Assembly: GCA_003154335.1 (NCBI GenBank)
Contig: PMDE01000042.1
Span: 1 to 9,274 of the forward strand
Direction: 5' to 3'
Length of the DNA: 9,274 nt
Source of the DNA: Methanoregula sp.
Lineage (GTDB): Archaea; Halobacteriota; Methanomicrobia; Methanomicrobiales; Methanospirillaceae
The notes under the pieces are model-generated. The model did no database searches. It saw only the letters and a list, made by a program, of their open reading frames with translations, and was not told the DNA's origin. Shown here piece by piece: positions 1 through 5,204 of the stretch. Both the position numbers and the translations under genes were made by a program. Position 1 is the first letter of the stretch. Each line of letters opens with the position of its first letter.

Positions 1-926
1 GCATCCTTATCCGGAAGGGGAATTTCGATCAACCTGTCGAACCGCCCGGGCCGCAGAAGTGCCGGATCCAGCATATCAGCCCGGTTGGTTGCTGCCATAA
101 TACGGACATCTCCCCGGTTATCAAACCCGTCCATTTCTGCAAGAAGCTGCATAAGTGTTCGCTGAACTTCGGCACTTCCGGAAGTACCGTCGTGGGTCCG
201 TGTGCTTCCCACCGCGTCAATCTCATCAATGAAAACAATCGCGGGGGCACGTTCGCGGGCCAGCATGAAAAGTTCGCGAACCAGCCCGGCACCTTCACCG
301 ATAAACTTATGGACAAGTTCGCTTCCTGACATCCTTATGAACGTTGCGTGTGCTTCATGAGCTACTGCTTTTGCGATCAGAGTTTTGCCCGTTCCTGGGG
401 GACCGTACAGCAGGATGCCCTTCGGAGGCTCTACACCAATGCTCCTGAATATCTCAGGTTTTGTAAGCGGGTACTCGACCGCTTCCCGTACTTCTTTAAT
501 AACGTCTGAAAGTCCGCCAATCTGGGCATAGCTGATATCGGGCGATACATCCAGTTCCATGATACGGATACGTGAGTCATAGATGTTGCCAATTACTTTT
601 ACGATCGACAGCGCATTATTGACGGCAACCTTGGCCCCGGGTTTTAAAAGAGGGCGAAGTTCTTCTGTCGCATTAGTAATGTATTCCTGGTTATTTCCCT
701 GTTGGCGCAGATAAATCTCACCATGATCAAGAATATCCACGACTACTGCGACAAACAACGGCATTCGCTTCAGCTGGTTATTCTCCCGTTTGAGTTGTGC
801 ATTCTCTTTGGTAAGCTCGTCAACCTTCACCTTCATTTCGAGCAGGCTTGCTTCAAACTCGTTAAGCTGGATCTGGTATTTGAGTTCGGTGGAATTTGCA
901 GTATTGTTAACGGAAGTCTCTTCCAT
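1..926 (-). CDS. pan: Proteasome-activating nucleotidase PAN (AAA+ ATPase), C-terminus off the left edge
   Basis: PAN is the hexameric cytosolic ATPase that unfolds proteins and feeds them into the archaeal 20S proteasome. I translated 308 residues. Residues 12-54 are a heptad-rich coiled coil. An OB-like domain follows to about 125. The AAA+ module has Walker A GPPGTGKT (175-182), pore loop KFIGEGA (207-213), Walker B IVFIDEID (230-237), sensor-1 AATN (278-281) and the arginine-finger stretch LLRPGRFDR (290-298). The roughly 100 missing residues would include the helical C-domain and the HbYX tail that docks on the 20S ring. The start is ATG at 926. An in-frame ATG at 935 would add three residues, but it lies only about 22 nt from the TATA-like box at 954-961, while 926 fits a very short leader. 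No Shine-Dalgarno is seen. The family call is near certain; the exact start is less so. Confidence 0.96.
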   Translation of the reverse strand, partial: MEETSVNNTANSTELKYQIQLNEFEASLLEMKVKVDELTKENAQLKRENNQLKRMPLFVAVVVDILDHGEIYLRQQGNNQEYITNATEELRPLLKPGAKVAVNNALSIVKVIGNIYDSRIRIMELDVSPDISYAQIGGLSDVIKEVREAVEYPLTKPEIFRSIGVEPPKGILLYGPPGTGKTLIAKAVAHEAHATFIRMSGSELVHKFIGEGAGLVRELFMLARERAPAIVFIDEIDAVGSTRTHDGTSGSAEVQRTLMQLLAEMDGFDNRGDVRIMAATNRADMLDPALLRPGRFDRLIEIPLPDKD

Positions 927-932
927 ATTAAT

Positions 933-940
933 CATATACT
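933..940 (+). promoter_or_regulatory. Probable TATA box of the DUF126 gene
   Basis: CATATACT is centred about 28 nt before the GTG at 965, the spacing expected for a leaderless or nearly leaderless archaeal transcript. The same octamer recurs at 1769-1776 upstream of rlmE, which supports it being a promoter element. It overlaps the putative start region of the divergent pan gene. Confidence 0.45.
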
Positions 941-953
941 GCAATCTTCAAAC

Positions 954-961
954 ATTTATTA
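954..961 (-). promoter_or_regulatory. Probable TATA box of pan
   Basis: Read on the minus strand this is TAATAAAT, centred about 31 nt before the ATG at 926. At the usual archaeal TATA-to-start distance of about 26 nt, transcription would begin near 931 with a leader of only a few bases. It lies inside the 38-bp gap shared with the divergent gene and overlaps that gene's expected core promoter. Identification is by pattern and spacing only. Confidence 0.45.
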
Positions 962-964
962 GGT

Positions 965-1378
965 GTGATTTTGCTAATCAGGGGAAGAGGGATATCAGGA
1001 GGGCTGGGAACCGGCCTGCTGCTTGTCAGTCTGCAACCACTCTCATTTCTGTCTGGAGTTGATCCGGGATCCGGGATCATTGTTGAAAAAGGCCATCCTC
1101 TCCGGGGTGAATCTATTACCGGAAAGGTCCTTGTATTTCCCTTCGGAAAGGGTTCGACGGTGGGTTCCTACGTCATCTATGCTTTAAGCCGGAATGGTCA
1201 TGCCCCGGCAGCGATTGTAAATACTGAAGCTGAACCGATTATTGCAACGGGAGCAATCATTAGCAGGATCCCGATGATCGACCGGATTGACGTTCCGATA
1301 AACCGTCTGAGAAGTGGTGTAAAGGTGACCGTGAACGGTGATACCGGTGAGATGCAGTATGAGGGGGAACTCGCCTGA
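965..1378 (+). CDS. Phosphomevalonate dehydratase small subunit (DUF126, aconitase-X swivel domain)
   Basis: 137 aa, matching the DUF126/aconitase-X swivel family length. Family landmarks are RGRGIS near the N-terminus (6-11), the GVDP turn (31-34), GKGSTVGSYV (61-70) with the conserved serine S64 facing the active site, and TEAEPIIATGAI after residue 90. In archaea this subunit pairs with a DUF521 Fe-S large subunit. Together they dehydrate mevalonate 5-phosphate to trans-anhydromevalonate 5-phosphate in the modified mevalonate pathway that supplies isoprenoids for ether lipids. The large-subunit gene is not in this window, so the subunits are either encoded apart or separated here. The start is GTG at 965: the family begins a few residues before the GRxI motif, and the TATA-like box at 933 is correctly spaced. 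No Shine-Dalgarno is seen, so the mRNA may be leaderless. Family certain, enzymatic role well supported by family. Confidence 0.92.
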   Translation: MILLIRGRGISGGLGTGLLLVSLQPLSFLSGVDPGSGIIVEKGHPLRGESITGKVLVFPFGKGSTVGSYVIYALSRNGHAPAAIVNTEAEPIIATGAIISRIPMIDRIDVPINRLRSGVKVTVNGDTGEMQYEGELA

Positions 1379-1381
1379 ATT

Positions 1382-1413
1382 CCGGATTTCTCTAAAGAAT
1401 TCCGGTGATTTTT
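1382..1413 (+). terminator. Stem-loop plus T-run after the DUF126 gene
   Basis: Four bases after the stop codon, CCGGA (1382-1386) pairs with TCCGG (1401-1405). After a T-T mismatch, TTCT pairs with AGAA around a CTAA loop. TGA and five Ts follow (1409-1413). This is the strongest simple hairpin in the spacer. The 9-mer GAATTCCGG occurs twice here (1377 and 1397), partly as a consequence of the stem. In archaea the T-run would matter most, as a substrate for aCPSF1/FttA-dependent termination. Confidence 0.6.
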
Positions 1414-1471
1414 ATAAAAAATATGCATCAATGCGCAGGAATACGATATAAATAATGAAAAAAATTTAATC

Positions 1472-1505
1472 AGGATTGGAATAAAATCCTCTCCAGTTAT
1501 TGGAG
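1472..1505. repeat. Two abutting inverted repeats (tandem hairpins)
   Basis: AGGATT (1472-1477) pairs with AATCCT (1485-1490) around a 7-nt loop. Directly after it, CTCCA (1491-1495) pairs with TGGAG (1501-1505) around GTTAT. Short stems, but perfect and adjacent. They lie downstream of AT-rich, TATA-like sequence at 1444-1456 and upstream of a GGGAGG motif at 1523-1528, so they could sit in a short RNA or leader. Function unknown; chance is possible. Confidence 0.35.
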
Positions 1506-1624
1506 TATGGATAAATTAGGGTGGGAGGATATTTTCATATGAACTCTCCGAAAAAATGGATTTCCGGGACAGGTTCCAGATAATGGCTTTTCTTTCAGGA
1601 TGAATAAGTGATCGTACTACCGGA

Positions 1625-1771
1625 TCAGTTCTTTCTGATCACAATGTAACCTGGTATCCCCTTGGCAAAACTGATTTTCGGAATCGGGACATGAACATGA
1701 GGAATAATAAACTTCGGCAGCTTGAATTTTGTATGATCCCAAACCCAATCTCTTTTACGATGTATGGTCAT
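1625..1771 (-). CDS. Possible small basic protein, 48 aa, unrecognised
   Basis: ATG at 1771-1769 to TGA at 1627-1625. The peptide has about 14 Lys/Arg/His and only two Asp, three Trp/Tyr near DWVWDH (8-13) and Tyr42, and repeated prolines in alternating hydrophobic stretches such as KLPKFIIPHVHVPIPKI (17-33). It ends with GIPGYIVIRKN. This composition looks more like real protein than random translation, and the codons are varied and unremarkable for the window. Against it: no Shine-Dalgarno, no clear promoter, short length, and its ATG overlaps the putative rlmE TATA box on the other strand. One TAG lies two codons before the ATG; beyond it the frame stays open to another ATG at 1828. It could be a small gene or the 3' remnant of a lost one. 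I do not recognise the family. Confidence 0.38.
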   Translation of the reverse strand: MTIHRKRDWVWDHTKFKLPKFIIPHVHVPIPKISFAKGIPGYIVIRKN

Positions 1772-1776
1772 ATACT
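1769..1776 (+). promoter_or_regulatory. Probable TATA box of rlmE-moaA
   Basis: CATATACT, identical to the octamer before the DUF126 gene. Its centre is about 58 nt before the rlmE ATG, which would put the transcript start near 1799 and leave a roughly 30-nt leader that includes the AGGAG motif. Called from motif recurrence and spacing only. Confidence 0.4.
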
Positions 1777-1811
1777 AACGGGAATGTATTGGGTTTACGC
1801 CCGGATAAATC

Positions 1812-1818
1812 AGGAGAT
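1812..1818 (+). promoter_or_regulatory. Ribosome binding site of rlmE
   Basis: AGGAGAT, 11 nt before the ATG at 1830. It is one of the few convincing Shine-Dalgarno sequences in the window and supports that start. Most other genes here seem to use leaderless or weakly primed initiation. Confidence 0.55.
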
Positions 1819-1829
1819 CGAAAACCATA

Positions 1830-2411
1830 ATGGGATCACAGTGGGGATATGACCGGACATCAATAAGAGCAAAACATGAAGGTTATCGCTCACGTGCTGC
1901 GTATAAACTGCTTGAGATCCAGAAGAAGTATGCCGTTATTCGCCCTGATGACAATATCGTCGATCTCGGGGCGGCTCCCGGAAGCTGGTTGCAGGTAGAG
2001 CGAACACTTACCCAGGCGAAGGTCGTAGGGATTGATCTCAATCCTATCGCACACCTCGATGGCGTAGAGACACTTGAAGGGGATTTGAATGATGCTGAAG
2101 TGCAGGAAAAAGTCCGGCTGCTCCTGGGAGTCGTCAACGTTGTGGTCTGTGATGCTGCCCCCAAAATTTCCGGTCATAAAAGTTATGATCAGGCTCGCAT
2201 TATTGAATTGAATGAACAGGCCCTGAAATTTGCCGGTAATGTGTTAAAACAGGGTGGCAATTTTGTTGTTAAATCGTTTCAAGGTACGGATTTTCCTGAA
2301 CTTTATTCAATGACAAAAGAACGATTCTATTCAGTTAAAACCTGCATAACCAGATCTACACGGAAAGGGAGTACCGAGCTTTATATTGTTGCAAAGAATT
2401 TCGTAGGCTGA
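1830..2411 (+). CDS. rlmE: 23S rRNA (uridine-2'-O-)-methyltransferase RlmE/FtsJ
   Basis: 193 aa, close to the usual RlmE core length. The enzyme transfers methyl from S-adenosylmethionine to the ribose 2'-OH of a conserved uridine in the A-loop of 23S rRNA (U2552 in E. coli). The SAM-binding motif DLGAAPGSW is at 45-53 and the acidic ribose-binding loop GIDLNP at 67-72. The RlmE catalytic tetrad is complete: K26 (in RAAYKLLEI), D108 (CDAAP), K148 (VVKSF) and E183 (STELY). No C-terminal TRAM extension is present, unlike some archaeal homologues. The ATG is supported by an AGGAG motif and by the typical RSRAAYKL spacing. The stop lies 6 nt before moaA, so the two are probably co-transcribed although functionally unrelated. 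Confidence 0.95.
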   Translation: MGSQWGYDRTSIRAKHEGYRSRAAYKLLEIQKKYAVIRPDDNIVDLGAAPGSWLQVERTLTQAKVVGIDLNPIAHLDGVETLEGDLNDAEVQEKVRLLLGVVNVVVCDAAPKISGHKSYDQARIIELNEQALKFAGNVLKQGGNFVVKSFQGTDFPELYSMTKERFYSVKTCITRSTRKGSTELYIVAKNFVG

Positions 2412-2417
2412 ACCATT

Positions 2418-3296
2418 GTGATCCTCAGAGACCCCTTCAACCGCCCGGTGAGCAACCTTCGGATTAGCCTTACCCCGAAATGTAATCTTTCCTGCATATA
2501 CTGCCACAGGGAGGGGGAAAAATCACCAAAAGAGCAGATTTCTTCAGGGGAAATCGCTGAAATCCTTCGTGTTGCAGCAAAATTTGAGATTCGGAGCGTC
2601 AAGTTTACCGGGGGCGAGCCCTTACTCAGGTCAGACCTTTTGGATATTGTACGGTCAGTACCTGCAGGAATGGAATCTTCTATTACAACGAATGGCATTC
2701 TTCTTGCAGATCTGGCAACTGAATTGAAAAAGGCAGGTCTCAGACGGGTTAATGTAAGCCTTGACAGCCTGAACCCGGACACGTACAAAAAGATCTCAGG
2801 GATGGATCGATTACGTGATGTCCTTGTCGGAATCGATGCCGCACTCGATGCCGGTCTTACACCAATCAAGTTAAATATGGTAGTCCTTGATGGTGTCAAC
2901 GATAACGAGATCGAGGATTTCCTCGCATATGTCCGGGGAAACAGGAACCTTGTTCTCCAGCTGATTGAACTGATGCATTTTAATGATTGCACTTACCACG
3001 GGGACTTAAATGTGGTTGAGGATTCACTTGCCTTGCGCTCGAAACAGATTATTACGAGAAGGATGCATCACCGGAAAAAATACTGTCTGGACGGTGCGGA
3101 AGTTGAAGTTGTACGTCCTCTCCACAACACGGAGTTCTGCGCCTTCTGCAACCGCCTTCGGGTAACTTCAGACGGGAAACTCAAACCCTGCCTGCTTCGT
3201 ACCGACAACCACATTGATATCCGTAACAAAGCAGGGGCAGAACTGGAAGCATTGTTTCAAAAAGCCGTTTCATTGCGGGAGCCTTTTTACAAATAA
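2418..3296 (+). CDS. moaA: GTP 3',8-cyclase MoaA, archaeal type (radical SAM)
   Basis: 292 aa. MoaA converts GTP to 3',8-cyclo-7,8-dihydro-GTP, the first step of molybdopterin/tungstopterin synthesis. In a methanogen this cofactor serves formylmethanofuran and formate dehydrogenases. The radical-SAM cluster motif CX3CX2C is C22, C26, C29, followed by the SAM-binding GGEP at 65-68. The second 4Fe-4S cluster that binds GTP uses C241, C244, C258 (CX2CX13C), with the basic NRLR pair R246/R248. The C-terminus is REPFYK and lacks the GG tail of bacterial MoaA; I believe this is usual in the archaeal branch but could not check. The start is GTG at 2418, 6 nt after the rlmE stop; an upstream start would overlap rlmE. 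No clear Shine-Dalgarno, so translation may be coupled to rlmE. No other moa/moe gene is nearby. Confidence 0.95.
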   Translation: MILRDPFNRPVSNLRISLTPKCNLSCIYCHREGEKSPKEQISSGEIAEILRVAAKFEIRSVKFTGGEPLLRSDLLDIVRSVPAGMESSITTNGILLADLATELKKAGLRRVNVSLDSLNPDTYKKISGMDRLRDVLVGIDAALDAGLTPIKLNMVVLDGVNDNEIEDFLAYVRGNRNLVLQLIELMHFNDCTYHGDLNVVEDSLALRSKQIITRRMHHRKKYCLDGAEVEVVRPLHNTEFCAFCNRLRVTSDGKLKPCLLRTDNHIDIRNKAGAELEALFQKAVSLREPFYK

Positions 3297-3328
3297 ATCA
3301 ATATCTTTTTTATGAAGAAGCGTAAATC

Positions 3329-3347
3329 CTCTGAAAAGAGTTTTTTT
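3329..3347 (+). terminator. Short stem-loop and T7 run after moaA
   Basis: CTCT and AGAG pair around a GAAA tetraloop (3329-3340), followed by seven Ts (3341-3347). The stem is only four pairs, but the long T-run 33 nt after the moaA stop is a plausible U-tract terminator separating the rlmE-moaA unit from the next promoter. A further T-rich stretch lies just upstream at 3305-3311. Confidence 0.5.
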
Positions 3348-3360
3348 ATTTCAATACGCA

Positions 3361-3368
3361 ATTATTTA
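3361..3368 (+). promoter_or_regulatory. Probable TATA box of the 3394-5095 gene pair
   Basis: ATTATTTA, centred about 30 nt before the ATG at 3394 and directly after the T7 run. The distance implies a leader of only a few bases, which fits the absence of any Shine-Dalgarno before that ATG. Confidence 0.35.
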
Positions 3369-3393
3369 CAACTCGGGAACGAATAAAAATGGT

Positions 3394-3894
3394 ATGGAAG
3401 AAAATGAGTTCCTGCAGGTTCTCTCCCACTTGTATGAAAAAACACTGATCCTCCAGGATACCACCCAGTTCGACAAAGTACTCTATTTTTACCTGATAGA
3501 CTCGCTTGCCCATATCGATTACACTGCTGGCATTTATGCCTTCAATATCATGTCTCCAAAAAACATCATTGGCAGCGAATACCTGCGCTGGCGGATTGAT
3601 GAGGAGAAGAGAGGGGATCGTGCGAAATTTCCCGGGTTTATCAACTGGCTCAAAGAAACGCACCCGGAGAAATTTGTTGTTTTGCCATCGCTCTGGCAGA
3701 TGATCTATGACACAGAAGACCCGGCAAGTTACCGGAGTTTCCGGATTGTTCTTGATCCTGACAGCAGGAATCCGGTACCGGCAGATTTTTTCTCTGTGAT
3801 CATTGATGAATTCTTTGAACCGGAATTCTTAAAGAGCCTGTATGAAGATGCCTCACTCTCGACCCTGTTCAAAGCGTATAACGGAATATGCTAA
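3394..3894 (+). CDS. Uncharacterised 166-aa protein
   Basis: I do not recognise a family. The protein is acidic and rich in aromatic residues, with no signal peptide or membrane segment, so probably cytosolic. It reads as a mostly helical N-terminal part (MEENEFLQVLSHLYEK, then FDKVLYFYLIDSLAHIDY), a middle part with basic and tryptophan residues (YLRWRIDEEKRGDRAKFPGF), and an acidic aromatic C-terminal part around IIDEFFEPEFLKSLYEDA. Only one Cys (the last residue) and one His near each end are present, so there is no obvious metal site. Codon use resembles its neighbours, and no close out-of-frame rival exists, so it is very likely a real gene. The start is the first in-frame ATG, about 30 nt after a TATA-like box. 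It is 10 nt upstream of the M20 hydrolase and probably co-transcribed, but the sequence does not show a functional link. Confidence 0.8.
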   Translation: MEENEFLQVLSHLYEKTLILQDTTQFDKVLYFYLIDSLAHIDYTAGIYAFNIMSPKNIIGSEYLRWRIDEEKRGDRAKFPGFINWLKETHPEKFVVLPSLWQMIYDTEDPASYRSFRIVLDPDSRNPVPADFFSVIIDEFFEPEFLKSLYEDASLSTLFKAYNGIC

Positions 3895-3904
3895 AAAATG
3901 AATA

Positions 3905-5095
3905 ATGAGTCCTCCCATGGATGTTGGCCGGATCTGTTCTGAACTCGTTGCAATCAGGAGTGAAAATCCTCCCGGGCACACGGAAGAAATTATTGAATTT
4001 ATCCGGCTTTATCTTGAAGGACTGGGAATAAGTTCAAAAATTACAGCCAGACAAAAAGGATACGCCAACCTTCTTACAATGGGAACCAGCACCAGGCTCC
4101 TCTTCTGCGGGCATGTCGACGTGGTCCCTGCACTGGATGAAGGGTGGACGCATCCTCCCTTTTCCGGAGTTGTACAGGATGGCTTTGTCTGGGGGAGAGG
4201 TGCTACTGATATGAAAGGGGGATGCGCCTCACTGCTCGCCTCGCTCATGATGGTAATTGACCGGGGGAAAGTAATGCCCCCCTCCTGCGTTTTTGTCTGT
4301 GATGAAGAGACCGGCGGAGAAAACGGTATACGTTATCTTCTTGCAAAAAAAATGCTACCTTTTGCCGACTGCCTGATTGCAGAGCCTTCACCCCTCCGTC
4401 ATCCCTCAATCGGGCAAAAAGGGCTTTGCCGGCTCGGGATAAAATTTTCCGGCACCCCTGCTCATGGTTCACTCTACCCCGCAGTAGGAGTGAGCGCAGT
4501 CATGGAAGCACTGTCCCTTCTTGAATACGTGAAAGGGCTGCATGATCGGGAGTATCCTGTCGATGACCAGATAAAAGAGATTATTGACCGTTCCTCAGGT
4601 GTCCTGGAAGCAGAATTCCACATCAGCAACGTGAGGGAGGTATTAAAAAAACTGATGTTCAACCCCGGAGTGATAAAAGGGGGAGAGAAGTCCAATGTGG
4701 TTGCCCAGCACTGTGATCTCGATCTTGAACTCCGTGTGCCGTGGGGCTGTTCGATACCGGCACTCGTTTTGGGAATTATTTCTCACGCCCCTCACGGGAA
4801 AATCATTTCAGAAACAACAAATGACCCCTCCATGACCAATCCATCTTCCCGGCTGGTAACCGTTACCTGCGGGGAAGTCGAACGGGTACACGGAGGAACG
4901 GTCTTCCCGATTGTCCAGTGGGCAGCAAGCGATGCCCGCCACCTCCGTCTCTGCGGGTATAACGTGATCGAGTATGGTCCCGGGATGATCTCAACCCTGC
5001 ATGCGGTGAATGAACGGGTTAATGTCGACGACCTGAAGAAAGCATCCGAAATTTATGCAGGTATTATGGACGCATATGACAACCGGGATGCCTGA
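3905..5095 (+). CDS. M20-family zinc amidohydrolase/peptidase (ArgE/DapE-like)
   Basis: 396 aa, the normal size for the M20 family, which hydrolyses amide bonds of small acylated amino acids or dipeptides with two zinc ions. All expected ligands are visible: H70 in GHVDVVP, bridging D102 in GATDMKGG, the general base E134 with ligand E135 in DEETGGENG, E160 in AEPS, and H366 in STLHAVNE. The dimerisation lid domain spans roughly 175-290, beginning at GQKGLCRLGIKFSGTPAHGS. Substrate cannot be told: it is like ArgE and DapE, but many methanogens make ornithine through ArgJ and diaminopimelate through DapL, so a different acyl-amino acid or peptide is as likely. The first in-frame ATG is used; M5 is an alternative. 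No Shine-Dalgarno; 10 nt after the preceding stop suggests operon expression. Confidence 0.9.
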   Translation: MSPPMDVGRICSELVAIRSENPPGHTEEIIEFIRLYLEGLGISSKITARQKGYANLLTMGTSTRLLFCGHVDVVPALDEGWTHPPFSGVVQDGFVWGRGATDMKGGCASLLASLMMVIDRGKVMPPSCVFVCDEETGGENGIRYLLAKKMLPFADCLIAEPSPLRHPSIGQKGLCRLGIKFSGTPAHGSLYPAVGVSAVMEALSLLEYVKGLHDREYPVDDQIKEIIDRSSGVLEAEFHISNVREVLKKLMFNPGVIKGGEKSNVVAQHCDLDLELRVPWGCSIPALVLGIISHAPHGKIISETTNDPSMTNPSSRLVTVTCGEVERVHGGTVFPIVQWAASDARHLRLCGYNVIEYGPGMISTLHAVNERVNVDDLKKASEIYAGIMDAYDNRDA

Positions 5096-5157
5096 AAAAT
5101 ATATGTTAATTTCCGGCAATGAATTTTTAGCTCTTCAGGAATTCCTTATTAAAAGAT

Positions 5158-5202
5158 AAAAAAAGAGTTCCGGACTGTTGCCTTGAACAAAAATGACGGA
5201 AC
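5158..5202 (-). terminator. Stem-loop and T-run after the TPR gene
   Basis: Read on the minus strand, GTTCCG (5202-5197) comes just after the TAA and pairs perfectly with CGGAAC (5172-5167) across a 24-nt loop. TCT and a run of seven Ts follow (to 5158). The loop is large for a classic intrinsic terminator, but the T-run fits archaeal U-tract termination. The convergent M20 gene has only a short T-run (5124-5128) and a palindrome, AGGAATTCCT at 5137-5146, on its side. Confidence 0.45.
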
Positions 5203-5204
5203 GG

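Larger units (their letters stand above)
1379..1829. other. 451-bp AT-rich spacer between the DUF126 gene and rlmE
   Basis: No ORF of 60 codons or more lies here. In order it holds the DUF126 terminator (1382-1413), TATA-like AT-rich stretches near 1411-1424 and 1444-1456, two tandem hairpins (1472-1505), a 14-codon ORF behind a GGGAGG motif (1539-1583), a set of alternative GATC stems (1608-1642), a 48-codon minus-strand ORF (1625-1771) and the rlmE promoter and ribosome binding site (1769-1818). It is much longer than the other gaps in the window (6 to about 140 bp), suggesting a function or the remains of a lost gene. No tRNA or recognised riboswitch is seen. Confidence 0.6.

Noticed and set aside
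29..316. 95-codon minus-strand ORF in the pan region
   Set aside because: Same strand but another frame from pan, whose AAA+ motifs are unbroken through this interval.
1534..1541. Minus-strand 13-codon ORF (ATG in CATATG) behind GGAGAG
   Set aside because: CATATG is palindromic, so both strands get an ATG. The peptide is too short and has no further support.
1590..1640. Possible C/D-box guide RNA near rlmE
   Set aside because: A GATGAA and a CTGA can be found, but the C box does not match RUGAUGA well and no D'/C' pair or rRNA guide is evident.
2381..2992. 203-codon minus-strand ORF over moaA
   Set aside because: Antisense to moaA with all its radical-SAM motifs; the Ser/Arg-rich translation is typical of a shadow.
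5137..5146. Perfect palindrome AGGAATTCCT after the M20 gene
   Set aside because: Ten bases with no loop, in AT-rich spacer; not enough to call an operator or terminator.
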